Shown: positions 17,094 through 25,987 of the stretch, piece by piece
Layout: each line of letters begins with the position of its first letter
How positions within the stretch are numbered: position 1 is the stretch's first letter
Source of the DNA: Bradyrhizobium sp. Ec3.3
GTDB lineage: Bacteria > Pseudomonadota > Alphaproteobacteria > Rhizobiales > Xanthobacteraceae
Assembly: GCF_000472925.1 (NCBI RefSeq)
Contig: NZ_AXAS01000002.1
Location: forward strand, 186,001-250,000
Reading direction: 5' to 3'
Length of the DNA stretch: 64,000 nucleotides
The notes under the pieces: model-generated
Database searches by the model: none
Told to the model about the DNA's origin: nothing
The model's input: the letters and a program-made list of their open reading frames with translations, nothing else
Translations under genes and position numbers: made by a program

Positions 17094-17803
17094 ACCCACC
17101 GGCCGACACGGCGTGTCTGCGAATTGCCGACGATCACGAGCGTGCGCATGTCGGCCATCTCGGGCGTCGCCTCGTTCAGCGTGACTGTCTCGATTCGCTC
17201 GTCCGGCGCACTGATCGCGCGGGCGAAGATCACCAGCCTTTCGCCGCAGCCCGCCTCCTTCAGCACCGCGAGCGCGCGGCCAAAACCTTCCGGCCGGCTC
17301 GCCGAGCGCGGATTGTAGAGCGCGATCGCGAAATCGGCCTCCGCCGCAAGGCGCAGGCGCTTCTCGATCGCCGCCCAGGGCTTGAGATTGTCGGAGAGAT
17401 TGATCGCGCAGAAATCATGGCCGAGCGGCGCGCCAGCGCGCGCAGCCGCGGCCAGCATCGCGGTCACACCGGGCAGCACGCGGATAGGAAGCTCTCGCCA
17501 TTGTGGCGCCTGTTCAAGCGCCTCGAACACGGCCGACGCCATCGCGAACACGCCGGGATCTCCCGAGGACACCACGACGACGCTTCGTCCCTCGGCTGCG
17601 AGACGCAGCGCCTCGCTCGCACGCTGAAGCTCCACGCGGTTGTCCGACGGATGCAGCGTGAGACCATCGCGGGCTGCGACGCGCGCGACATAAGGCGCGT
17701 AGCCCACCACATCAGTCGCAGCCGCGAGCGCTGCGGAGACTTCCGGCGTCACCAGCGCCTCGTCGCCGGGCCCAAGTCCCGCAATGGTCAGCGTTCCCGT
17801 CAT
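17069..17803 (-). CDS. cobJ: Precorrin-3B C(17)-methyltransferase
   Basis: A 244-residue methylase that methylates C-17 of precorrin-3B with ring contraction, giving precorrin-4. The sequence opens MTGTLTIAGLGPGDEALVTP, with VVVVSSGDPGVFAMA, VLPGVTAMLAAAARAGAPLGHDF and ALYNPRSASRPEGF typical of CobJ/CbiH. The start overlaps the cobI stop by four bases. The last 25 bases overlap the convergent cobK 3' end. It is the last gene of the riboswitch-headed operon before the inverted cobK. Confidence 0.95.
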   Translation of the reverse strand: MTGTLTIAGLGPGDEALVTPEVSAALAAATDVVGYAPYVARVAARDGLTLHPSDNRVELQRASEALRLAAEGRSVVVVSSGDPGVFAMASAVFEALEQAPQWRELPIRVLPGVTAMLAAAARAGAPLGHDFCAINLSDNLKPWAAIEKRLRLAAEADFAIALYNPRSASRPEGFGRALAVLKEAGCGERLVIFARAISAPDERIETVTLNEATPEMADMRTLVIVGNSQTRRVGRWVYAPRQAR

Positions 17804-18531
17804 TCGCCCGCGTCCATGCGCCGCCCCCGCCCGTGCACCAGCACGATCGCGAAATAAGGACAGTCGGATTCGTCGATCTCGGCGAGCCGCGCAACGCGCT
17901 CGCCCGGCATGGTGCCGCGCTCGACCAGCCAGGCATCGTCGAGCCTGCCGGCCGACGCAAGGGCACGCCGCACCTTCTGCAAATTGCGTCCGGTCTTCAT
18001 GATGACAAGCGCATCGGAATTGCACATCCGCTGCTCAAGCTCGTCCTCGGCCAGCGTCCCCATCAGGACCGTCGTCACGTCGTCGCCGAGCGCGATCGGC
18101 TGGCCGATCGCGTTCCAGCAGCCGGCCATGCCGGGAATGCCGGCGATCACCTCGATCTCGACGCGCCCCTGCAGGCGTGCGTGCAGGTGCATGAAGGAGC
18201 CGTAGAAGTAAGGATCACCCTCGCAGAGCACGACGACGTCAACCGCGCGTGCCAGCCGCGCCAGCCGCTCAGCCCATTCGTCGTAGAATCCGGCGAGCAG
18301 GCGCACATATTCAGGACTATCGAACGCGATCTCGGTCGTAACCGGATATTCCATCGGATATTCGGTGACGTCAGCTGCGAGCATGGCCTCGACGATGCGC
18401 CGCGCCTGGCCCGGGCGGCCTTTCTTGCGGAAATAGGCAACGTGCCTTGCTGCCCGCACCTCACGGTCGGCACGCACGCTCATCAGGTCGGGATCACCAG
18501 GCCCAAGGCCGCAGCAGATGATACGTCCCAT
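17800..18531 (-). CDS. cobI: Precorrin-2 C(20)-methyltransferase
   Basis: A 243-residue SAM-dependent methylase that converts precorrin-2 to precorrin-3A. It begins MGRIICCGLGPGDPDLMSVR. Family-specific segments are AYFRKKGRPGQARRI, YPMEYPVTTEI, VVLCEGDPYFYGSFMHLH and VIAGIPGMAGCWNA. It starts two bases after the cobH stop. Length and motifs are normal. Confidence 0.95.
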   Translation of the reverse strand: MGRIICCGLGPGDPDLMSVRADREVRAARHVAYFRKKGRPGQARRIVEAMLAADVTEYPMEYPVTTEIAFDSPEYVRLLAGFYDEWAERLARLARAVDVVVLCEGDPYFYGSFMHLHARLQGRVEIEVIAGIPGMAGCWNAIGQPIALGDDVTTVLMGTLAEDELEQRMCNSDALVIMKTGRNLQKVRRALASAGRLDDAWLVERGTMPGERVARLAEIDESDCPYFAIVLVHGRGRRMDAGE

Positions 18532-18533
18532 CT

Positions 18534-19166
18534 CTATTCGCTCCGGCTCGCCAGCGCATTCACGGCGGCAACGGTGATCGCCGAGCCGCCGAGGCGTCCC
18601 TCGACGGTCAATGCCGGCGCCGGCGGATTTGCCATCAAGGCCGCCTTGGATTCGGCCGCGCCGACGAAGCCGACCGGACAGCCGATGATCGCCGCCGGCC
18701 GCGGGCAGTCTTGGTCCTCCAGCATGTTGAGCAGGTGGAACAACGCGGTCGGCGCGTTGCCGATCGCGACGATCGCGCCTTCCAGATGCGGCCGCCAGAG
18801 TTCGAGGGCCGCCGCCGAGCGCGTATTGCGCATGGCCTGTGCAAGCGTCGGGACGGCAGGATCGCCGAGGGTGCAAATGACGGCGTTGCCGGCTGGTAAC
18901 CGCGCGCGCGTGATTCCTTCCGACACCATGCGCGCGTCGCACAGGATCGGCGCGCCGTTCTCGAGCGCCGCGCGCGCGGCGCGCGCCATGCCCGGCGTGA
19001 AGCGGATATGGGCCTCGAGCCCCACCATCCCGGCGGCATGAATCATGCGAACGGCGACCTGCTCCTCGTCCGCGGTGAAGCGCGCGAGGTCCGCTTCCGC
19101 ACGGATGGTGGCAAAGGACTGCCGATAGATCGCTGCGCCGTCGGTCTCGTACACGTGCGCCATCAT
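18534..19166 (-). CDS. cobH: Precorrin-8X methylmutase
   Basis: A 210-residue mutase that moves the methyl group from C-11 to C-12 of precorrin-8X, giving hydrogenobyrinic acid. The catalytic His lies in VRMIHAAGM near residue 43, as in known CobH structures. GNAPTALFHLL and GCPVGFVGAAESK are also family hallmarks. Two consecutive ATG codons (19166 and 19163) follow GGGAGG; either can serve as start. It overlaps the cobG stop. Confidence 0.95.
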   Translation of the reverse strand: MMAHVYETDGAAIYRQSFATIRAEADLARFTADEEQVAVRMIHAAGMVGLEAHIRFTPGMARAARAALENGAPILCDARMVSEGITRARLPAGNAVICTLGDPAVPTLAQAMRNTRSAAALELWRPHLEGAIVAIGNAPTALFHLLNMLEDQDCPRPAAIIGCPVGFVGAAESKAALMANPPAPALTVEGRLGGSAITVAAVNALASRSE

Positions 19167-20326
19167 CGCCCTCCCATCAGCACGGAGGGATTTTTGACGA
19201 TCTCAGCGCTGCTCAGACCACGCAGCACCGGCATATCGCGGGTCGAGCCGCACCGCACGAGGTCAAATCCGTCGCGAGTTGCAACAAGTGTCACTGCTGC
19301 CGGACCGGAATGCGCGCAACCCTTAGCACATCCGGAGACATGAAGCCGTGCATCGGGCGCGATGTGCGGCGCGAGCGTGGCCGCGAGCGCGCGGGTGTCG
19401 GCATGTGCCTCGCGGCAGCGCGGCGCGCCGCTACAGGCGATCACACGCAACGCGGGATCGTCGGCCTCGGTGATGAGGCCTTCACCGCCCGGCATCTCGC
19501 GCAAGCCCTCCGCCAAAATCATCCGCCACGGCGTCATCCGCAGCGCCGGCGCGCAGGACGCAAGATGAGTGAGCGCCGCATGCGGCAACTGGCCGAACGC
19601 GACACCCAAGATCGCGCCGTGCGGATAAAGACCAGGACGTGGCCCAACTGCCGCTGCCGCGGGCTCGGCGTCGCCGCGCAAGCCTTCAGGCAGCGTCGCG
19701 CCGGCAGCGATATGCGCCGCCATCCGCCCTCGCCCACCCTTGGCTCCGCCGGATGCCATGAACCACTCTGCCAGTGCTAGCGCCGCGGCCACAGCTTCTC
19801 CGCGCGCAGCGGTGCGACCGAGCTCCGCACCATCAGCGCGCACGACAAGTTCACCAGCGCGATCGCGCTCGATCCGGACGTCCGCGGATGCGCCGGCCAG
19901 CAAGCGCTCGCGCCCATCATCAATAGCAAAACCGAACTTGGTCGGAAGATCGAGCGCGCTGTCGGCAAGGGCCTGTTCGAGTTCACCGGCGAGCAAGCAG
20001 GTGTCGTCGCCGACGTTCCAGAATGGCGTCACCAGAATATTGCGCCGCGATTCGGTCCCCGGATCGGCATCGAGCAGGCCCAACTGCGCGAGCCCGTCGA
20101 GCAGAGGCAGATGCGCCGTCTCGGTCACGCCCCTCACTTGAAGATTGGCCCGGCTGGTGACGTCGATCAGGCCATTGCCATGGCGCGCGGCAAGCTCGGC
20201 AATGCCGGCCGCCTGCGTCGCCGCAAGCCGTCCGCCATGCGGGCGCACACGAACCACGAGGCCATCGCCCGACAACATCGGCCGTAGCGCGCCCGGACAC
20301 CAGCCCTTGATCGCGACCGCGCTCAT
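19163..20326 (-). CDS. cobG: Precorrin-3B synthase
   Basis: A 387-residue iron-sulfur/non-haem iron monooxygenase that hydroxylates precorrin-3A at C-20, the oxygen-dependent step that prepares ring contraction. Two nitrite/sulfite reductase ferredoxin-like half domains are present (around residues 15-70 and 220-280). The 4Fe-4S cluster Cys residues are seen in ACSGAPRCREAHAD and SGCAKGCAHSGPA. Together with CobF this shows that the aerobic route is used; no CobZ is seen. The start overlaps the cobN stop by four bases. Confidence 0.94.
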   Translation of the reverse strand: MSAVAIKGWCPGALRPMLSGDGLVVRVRPHGGRLAATQAAGIAELAARHGNGLIDVTSRANLQVRGVTETAHLPLLDGLAQLGLLDADPGTESRRNILVTPFWNVGDDTCLLAGELEQALADSALDLPTKFGFAIDDGRERLLAGASADVRIERDRAGELVVRADGAELGRTAARGEAVAAALALAEWFMASGGAKGGRGRMAAHIAAGATLPEGLRGDAEPAAAAVGPRPGLYPHGAILGVAFGQLPHAALTHLASCAPALRMTPWRMILAEGLREMPGGEGLITEADDPALRVIACSGAPRCREAHADTRALAATLAPHIAPDARLHVSGCAKGCAHSGPAAVTLVATRDGFDLVRCGSTRDMPVLRGLSSAEIVKNPSVLMGGR

Positions 20327-23300
20327 GAGGCCTCCTTCAGCGCCGCCGCAATCGAGTTGCGGCGCGTCTTCCAGAGGGCGGCTTCGTGCAGTCGAGTGAA
20401 GCAGGTTTCGATCGCAGCCAATGCGGCCGGATTTTCCCGTGCCATGAACGCACGAACCTCGTCATTGCCGAGTGTCGCATCATAGTAGAGATCGAACAGA
20501 TGCGGCGGCACGGCACCGGCAAGATGGGCGAATGCAGCCATGTGCTCGAGCGTCGCTGTGATCTCCGCCGCGCCACGAAAACCGTGGCGCATCATGCCGG
20601 CGATCCAGTCGGGATTGGCGGCGCGGGCGCGGACGACCCGCGAGATCTCTTCCGTCAGCGCGCGCGCCTGCGGCTGGTCGGGCCGCGTCGCATCGAGGTG
20701 ATAGAGCGATGGCGCGGCAGCACCTAACTTGGCCGCCGCAGCCGCAACGCCTGCCTCATGCGCGGCATAGTCGGCGGCGAGCAGCAGGTCTGTCTCGGGC
20801 AGATCCTGCACATGGACGAAGGCGTCGGCAGCGGCGAGCCTCGTCTCGATGCCGGCGCGATTCTGCCGCATCTCGCCCTCTGATGACAACGACCAGGATG
20901 ACGCCGATAGCCAGGCCTCGCCAGCCGCCGCACGTGAGTCCTCGGTGAAGACATCCGGTATCGAGGACAGGCCGACGCCATACTGTCCGGGACGCGGTCC
21001 GAACACGCGTGCGGCGCGTGTGCGATAGGGATTTTCGTCACCCTCGTCGTCGCGCGTCGAGAGCGCCTCGCTGGCCGCCTCGAACAATTGCGCGAGGCCC
21101 GCGAAGACGTCGCGGAACAGGCCGGACACGCGCAGCGTGACGTCGATGCGGGGACGGCCGAGCTCGGCCGGCGCGATAATGTCATAGCCGGTCACGCGCC
21201 CCGAGGCATGATCCCAGCGCGGCGCGAGGCCGGCGAGATGCAGCGCCATGGCGAACTCTTCACCGGCGGTGCGCATGGTCGCGGAGCCCCAGAGATCGAC
21301 CACGAGTCCCTTCGGCCACTCGCCATGATCCTGCAAGTGACGGCGCAACAGTTCTTCCGCAAGCTTGATGCCTTGCGCATGAGCCGACGGGGTCGGCACG
21401 GCGCGGGGATCGACGGCGAACAGATTGCGCCCGGTCGGCAGCACGTCGTGGCGCCCGCGATAGGGCGAGCCCGCAGGCCCCGGCGCGACGCGCCGGCCGG
21501 ACAACGCCGCGATGAGCGCGTCCCTCTCTGCTTCGCCACAAGTTCCACGACCGAACACATGCAGGCCGTCGCCGAACTGGCTCTCCTTGAGATCGCAGAC
21601 GAAACGATCGATCCGCGGAATTGCTTCGGCCGGCGCAGCCGACGCGGCAAGACCGAGATCGGCGTCGAGGCCGGCGGCGCGTGCCTCGTCGCGGATCTCG
21701 GCGATCAGGCGTTGCCGGCGGGCGGGATCAAGACCGTCAGCGGTCGAATATTCGTCCAGCAGTTGCTCGAGCCGGCGCAAGGCCTCCGGCACCGCGGACT
21801 TCGCCAGCGGCGGCGGCAGATGGCCAATCGTGACCGCGCCGGTGCGTCGCTTGGCCTGCGCCGCCTCGCCGGGATCGTTGACGATGAAGGGATAGATGAC
21901 CGGCAGATCGCCGATCAGCGCCTCGGGCCAGCAAGACGACGACAGCGCCACGGATTTCCCCGGCAGCCATTCCAGCGTGCCATGCGCGCCCATGTGCACG
22001 ACGGCGTCCATGTCCCGCTGCCGGAGCCAGAGATAGAACGCAACATAGGCATGGCGCGGTGTGCGCGAAAGATCGTGATAGTCGGCATCACGGTGACTGA
22101 CCTCACCGCGCTCCGGCTGCACCGCGATGATAGCCTTGCCGCTTTTGATCGCCAAGAAATGAAATTCGCCGCACCGGCAGCTTGGATCATTCTCCGGCGC
22201 GCCCCAGGCGCGCTCGAGGTCGTCCTGCAATGCCCGCGGAAGGCGGGAGAGCGCGGCTCGATAGTCGGCGACACTCCACGTCAAGTCTTGCCTCAGCAAG
22301 ACATCGCCGAGCGCACTCAGCGGTTCGACGTCAAAGCCGGCCTTGCCGAGATCGGCGAGCAGCACTTCAACGGAGGCGAGCGCATCGAGCCCGACCGCGT
22401 GGGCAATCTGGTGCGGTCGACCGGGATAGTTGGAAAGCACGATCGCCAGCCGCTTCTCGCCCGCCGGCTCCTGCGCGAGCTTCTGCCAGGCCACCACGCG
22501 CGCAACGACGGCGGCGACACGCTCGTCATCCGGCCGATGCGCCAGGTGCGCAAACTGCAAGTCAGAATCGCGCTCGCCAGCCGACTTGAAGCTCACCACG
22601 CCCGCGAACACGCGGCCGTCGACCTCCGGGAGCACGACATGCATCGCCAGATCGCCCGGCGAGAGCCCGCGCAGAGAGTCAGCCCAGTCCTCGCGCCTTG
22701 CCGTGGAGAGCGCGACCTGGAACACAGGACACGATGCGGCATCGAACGGCGTCGTGCCGTCGTCGCCAACGGCGGAGAACGCGGTCGCATTGACGATAGC
22801 GGCGGGCGGATGCTGCGCAAAGTGCGCGCGCAGCCAATCGGCCACGCCCGGCGCCTTTAGTGAGGTCACGAACAACCCCCAGGCATCAAAGCCCCTCTCG
22901 CGGAGCATTGCGATTAGCGCATCGACCGGGGCAGTATCGGCGGCCGTGAGATAAGAGCGGTAAAAGGTAACGAGCGCACGAGGTTCTTCATCGGGATCAG
23001 GCAGCGACGCGACAACACCGCGCCTCGGCTCGTAGAAACCAATCTCGGGAACCTCGATCTCTCCAACCACTGGCCCGGCATAGAGACCCGAGGCCAGCGC
23101 AAGCTGGGCGATCGCGGCTTGTGCAGCGACCGGTCCGCCCTTGTCGCAGAGCACTTTCAGCCGCCTGAGCGTCGAGACTGGCAAGGTCGAGAACGCATCC
23201 AGCCGTTCATCATCGCGGCCATCCGCCGGCAACACGGCAAGCGCGATGCCGCGCTCCTTCGCCAGTTGCTGGAGCGCCGCGAGCCCGTAGGCCCAATAGG

Positions 23301-23571
23301 ACTCGCCGCCGATCAGGCGCACCAGAATGCCGCGCGCTTGCGACAGCGTCCGCTCGATATAGGTGTCGACCGACAGCGGATGACGCAGCTCGGCCAGATT
23401 GGCGAGCCGCAGCGACGGCAGGTTTTCGCGGCCGCGCCGCCAGCCAGCCGCGAACGCGGCGAGATCCGAGTCCGAGAACGAGAGCACCACGAGATCGGCC
23501 GGATCCTGGCCGATGTCCCTTGGCGTCGCGGTCTCCTCCAGACCACGGCTCTCGCGGAAGACGACGTGCAT
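20323..23571 (-). CDS. cobN: Cobaltochelatase large subunit
   Basis: A 1082-residue large subunit of the ATP-dependent cobaltochelatase, which inserts Co(II) into hydrogenobyrinic acid a,c-diamide. It belongs to the CobN/ChlH/BchH family; conserved stretches include MGAHGTLEWLPGKSVALSSS and PFIVNDPGEAAQAKRRTG in the middle, and ALHLAGLAPRWDHASGRVTGY later. It is somewhat shorter than the roughly 1275 residues of Pseudomonas denitrificans CobN, but no frame break is visible. Its AAA partners (chelatase CobS and CobT) are not in the window. The start overlaps the cobW stop by one base. Confidence 0.95.
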   Translation of the reverse strand: MHVVFRESRGLEETATPRDIGQDPADLVVLSFSDSDLAAFAAGWRRGRENLPSLRLANLAELRHPLSVDTYIERTLSQARGILVRLIGGESYWAYGLAALQQLAKERGIALAVLPADGRDDERLDAFSTLPVSTLRRLKVLCDKGGPVAAQAAIAQLALASGLYAGPVVGEIEVPEIGFYEPRRGVVASLPDPDEEPRALVTFYRSYLTAADTAPVDALIAMLRERGFDAWGLFVTSLKAPGVADWLRAHFAQHPPAAIVNATAFSAVGDDGTTPFDAASCPVFQVALSTARREDWADSLRGLSPGDLAMHVVLPEVDGRVFAGVVSFKSAGERDSDLQFAHLAHRPDDERVAAVVARVVAWQKLAQEPAGEKRLAIVLSNYPGRPHQIAHAVGLDALASVEVLLADLGKAGFDVEPLSALGDVLLRQDLTWSVADYRAALSRLPRALQDDLERAWGAPENDPSCRCGEFHFLAIKSGKAIIAVQPERGEVSHRDADYHDLSRTPRHAYVAFYLWLRQRDMDAVVHMGAHGTLEWLPGKSVALSSSCWPEALIGDLPVIYPFIVNDPGEAAQAKRRTGAVTIGHLPPPLAKSAVPEALRRLEQLLDEYSTADGLDPARRQRLIAEIRDEARAAGLDADLGLAASAAPAEAIPRIDRFVCDLKESQFGDGLHVFGRGTCGEAERDALIAALSGRRVAPGPAGSPYRGRHDVLPTGRNLFAVDPRAVPTPSAHAQGIKLAEELLRRHLQDHGEWPKGLVVDLWGSATMRTAGEEFAMALHLAGLAPRWDHASGRVTGYDIIAPAELGRPRIDVTLRVSGLFRDVFAGLAQLFEAASEALSTRDDEGDENPYRTRAARVFGPRPGQYGVGLSSIPDVFTEDSRAAAGEAWLSASSWSLSSEGEMRQNRAGIETRLAAADAFVHVQDLPETDLLLAADYAAHEAGVAAAAAKLGAAAPSLYHLDATRPDQPQARALTEEISRVVRARAANPDWIAGMMRHGFRGAAEITATLEHMAAFAHLAGAVPPHLFDLYYDATLGNDEVRAFMARENPAALAAIETCFTRLHEAALWKTRRNSIAAALKEAS

Positions 23572-24620
23572 CAGATGCCAAGCCCTGACATTCCAAGCCC
23601 TGCCTTGATCGCGGCCTCGTCGATATCGCCGTGCTCGCCGATCACGACCAGCCTGGATTGCCGGGGACGCAGGCCCCAGGGCTGATCGAACTGGTGCCGC
23701 ACCCGCTCGCCAACCGATTGCAGCAACAACCGCATCGGCTTGCCCTTGACCGCGATATAGCCTTTTGCGCGCAGCACGTTCTGCTCGCGCGCCAGCCGCT
23801 GCACCGAGGCGATCAGCGCCTCGACGTCGACGACCTCAGGCAGATCGATCACGACGGAGTTGAAATCGTTGTGCTCGTGCTCGTCCTCGCCATCGTGATG
23901 CGAGGGACGCGCGGCGAGATCGTCTTCGGCCGCGGCTTCCAGGCCGAGGATCACGCGCAGATCGACCGCGCCGTCGACCACGGGGAGCATCGGCACCGGA
24001 CGCGGCATCTCGGCGGATATCACCGCCTTCGCCGCTTCGAGCCCTTCCGCGCCCGCAAGGTCAGCCTTGGTGAGCAGCACGATATCGGCGCAGGCGATCT
24101 GGTCCTCGAACACCTCCGACAGCGGCGTCTCGTGATCGAGATTCGCGTCGGCCGCACGCTGTGCCTCAACAGCATCCGGGTCCGGCGCGAAGCGGCCGGC
24201 CGCGACCGCCTCGGCATCCGCCAGCGCGATCACGCCATCGACCGTGATCCGCGAGCGGATCTCCGGCCAGTCGAACGCTTTCAGCAGCGGCTTCGGCAGG
24301 GCCAGCCCCGACGTTTCGATCAGGATGTGGTCCGGCCTCACCCGGCGCGCGAGCAGTTGCTCCATCGCCGGAATGAAATCGTCGGCCACGGTGCAGCAGA
24401 TGCAGCCATTGGCGAGCTCGACGATGTTCTCCTCCGGACAATTGGCATCCGCGCAGGATTTCAGGATCTCGCCGTCGACGCCTTCACTGCCGAACTCGTT
24501 GACGAGCACCGCGAGCTTTTTGCCGTTGGCATTGGTGATCAGATGCTGGATCAGCGTCGTCTTGCCTGATCCCAGAAAGCCCGTGACGACCGTGACCGGA
24601 ACTTTTGCGAGCGTGTTCAT
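23571..24620 (-). CDS. cobW: CobW-type GTPase, putative cobalt metallochaperone
   Basis: A 349-residue G3E-family P-loop GTPase. The Walker A motif is TGFLGSGKTTL (about residues 13-23), the metal-binding CxCC is in ELANGCICCTVADDF, the Walker B/switch region includes ETSGLALP, and the base-recognition motif is LLTKADLA. A His/Asp/Glu-rich loop (HHDGEDEHEHNDF) lies before the C-terminal CobW domain and is a likely metal-loading site. CobW is thought to deliver Co(II) to cobaltochelatase, which suits its place directly before cobN. The start at 24620 overlaps the DUF1636 stop by four bases; the longer open frame upstream is not used. Confidence 0.93.
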   Translation of the reverse strand: MNTLAKVPVTVVTGFLGSGKTTLIQHLITNANGKKLAVLVNEFGSEGVDGEILKSCADANCPEENIVELANGCICCTVADDFIPAMEQLLARRVRPDHILIETSGLALPKPLLKAFDWPEIRSRITVDGVIALADAEAVAAGRFAPDPDAVEAQRAADANLDHETPLSEVFEDQIACADIVLLTKADLAGAEGLEAAKAVISAEMPRPVPMLPVVDGAVDLRVILGLEAAAEDDLAARPSHHDGEDEHEHNDFNSVVIDLPEVVDVEALIASVQRLAREQNVLRAKGYIAVKGKPMRLLLQSVGERVRHQFDQPWGLRPRQSRLVVIGEHGDIDEAAIKAGLGMSGLGI

Positions 24621-24991
24621 TCGGCGGCCTCCGGCACGACGGCGATGGGGGGAATGCGGGCAAGCGATTGCTTGCGAAAGATTTCGGGACGGCTGCGCCA
24701 TGGCACGATGCCGTCGGGCGCAGCGGCGTAAGCCGAAGCGCCTGCGATCACGTCGCTCGCATTGGCATCCGACAGGCGGCCATAGACATAGGACCATCGA
24801 CCGGGCGCGCTGAGCGCCACCGAACAGCCCTGGCTACAGGCCGACAGGCATTCGACGGGAACCAGGTTGACGCCCGCGGGTACGCCGGCGTCGAGGATCG
24901 CGGCATGAAGCCGCGCGCCGGGCGTGGTTTCGCCTTCGCCCAGCGTCTGGCCGGCGCGGCAGGTGATGCAAACGTGAAGTGTGACGGCCAT
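24617..24991 (-). CDS. DUF1636 ferredoxin-like metal-binding protein
   Basis: A 124-residue protein with a thioredoxin-like 2Fe-2S type Cys pattern: CITC near the N terminus (after MAVTLHV) and CLSACSQGC around residue 50. It belongs to the DUF1636 family, whose function is not established. The start at 24991 is well supported by GGAAGGGGCG before the ATG; the longer open frame to 25090 would run into the riboswitch. As first gene of the B12-riboswitch operon and coupled to cobW, it may have a part in cobalt handling or in supplying electrons to CobG or to cobalt reduction. These roles are inferences. Confidence 0.85.
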   Translation of the reverse strand: MAVTLHVCITCRAGQTLGEGETTPGARLHAAILDAGVPAGVNLVPVECLSACSQGCSVALSAPGRWSYVYGRLSDANASDVIAGASAYAAAPDGIVPWRSRPEIFRKQSLARIPPIAVVPEAAE

Positions 24992-25099
24992 CGCCCCTTC
25001 CAGGATATCTGCGGGAGGCGATGAGGCGCACGAACCGCTCGATGAGAGGGTCCGCTTCCCCGTCGCGGAACACCCCGTCCGCCGGTCCAAAACATTCGC

Positions 25100-25275
25100 G
25101 CTGGCAGGTCTCCCGGCTTGCGGAGCAGGGTTTTATCCCTTCGATCCCCGCCTTCCCGATCCCATGGGATCAGTGGCTTCGGGCATCTCTCCGGTCACGG
25201 TCGCGGGGGCGGCTGCTTTTCGAACACGAATCTTGCCGATTCGAGCCCTATCGCATTCCCTCTTCGCCTGTCGTA
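25100..25275 (-). promoter_or_regulatory. Cobalamin riboswitch (upstream of the DUF1636-cobW-cobN-cobGHIJ operon)
   Basis: On the minus strand the blocks are GGCGAAGAGGGAATGCGATA near 25268-25249, GCAGCCGCCCCCGCGACCGTGA near 25215-25195, GCCACTGATCC with GGGAAGGCGGGG near 25175-25147, and the B12 box AAGCCGGGAGACCTGCC at about 25119-25103. It ends some 110 bases before the DUF1636 start. The plus-strand cobO gene starts 70 bases beyond its 5' side, so the two transcripts diverge here. Boundaries are approximate. Confidence 0.92.
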
Positions 25276-25344
25276 GGACAGGAACCAACGCCGGCCCACC
25301 ATTTGCCCATGGCCGCCACTTGTCAAGCCGAAGGACCATTTCAG

Positions 25345-25980
25345 ATGACGCCTGAACCGGATACCCCAGCGGTGGAGCAAACCGATGCCCGGCACGCCGC
25401 GAAAATGGCGAAGAAGAAGGTCGCCCGCGACAAGATCATGGCGACCAAGAGCGGCGAAAAGGGGCTGATCATCGTCCATACCGGCGCGGGCAAGGGCAAA
25501 TCGTCCTCCGCCTTCGGCATGATCGTTCGCTGTGTCGCGCACGGCATGCCTTGCGCGGTGGTCCAGTTCATCAAGGGCGCCTGGGATACCGGCGAGCGGC
25601 GCCTGCTCACCGGGCATTTCGGCAATCTCTGCCAGTTCCATGCGATGGGCGAAGGCTTTACCTGGGAGACGCAGGATCGCGCCCGCGACATCGCAGCCGC
25701 GCGCGCCGGCTGGGAGAAGGCCAAGGAGCTGATCTCCGATGAACGCCTGCGCATGGTGGTGCTCGACGAGATCAACATCGCGCTGCGCTACGACTATCTC
25801 GACATCGGCGAGGTCGTCGACTTCCTGAAAACGCAGAAGCCGCCGCTGACGCATGTCGTCCTCACCGGGCGCAACGCCAAGGACGAGCTGATCGAGATCG
25901 CCGACCTCGTCACCGAGATGACGCTGGTGAAACATCCGTTCCGCTCCGGCATCAAGGCGCAAGCCGGCGTCGAGTTCTGA
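25345..25980 (+). CDS. cobO: Cob(I)yrinic acid a,c-diamide adenosyltransferase
   Basis: A 211-residue CobA/CobO-type adenosyltransferase that transfers the adenosyl group of ATP to Co(I) of the corrinoid. The P-loop is [15 protein letters not shown] near residues 49-63. Other family marks are [24 protein letters not shown] and [15 protein letters not shown]. The N-terminal about 40 residues are charged and Lys/Ala rich. The ATG at 25345 is used; the open frame upstream overlaps the riboswitch. It is followed by cobQ after seven bases. Its promoter must lie in the 25276-25344 gap, outside riboswitch control. Confidence 0.95.
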   Translation: MTPEPDTPAVEQTDARHAAKMAKKKVARDKIMATKSGEKGLIIVHTGAGKGKSSSAFGMIVRCVAHGMPCAVVQFIKGAWDTGERRLLTGHFGNLCQFHAMGEGFTWETQDRARDIAAARAGWEKAKELISDERLRMVVLDEINIALRYDYLDIGEVVDFLKTQKPPLTHVVLTGRNAKDELIEIADLVTEMTLVKHPFRSGIKAQAGVEF

Positions 25981-25987
25981 GACGTCG

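Noticed and set aside
21088..22860. 590-codon open frame opposite cobN
   Set aside because: Antisense shadow of a highly conserved gene; no recognisable domain and composition typical of a mirror frame.
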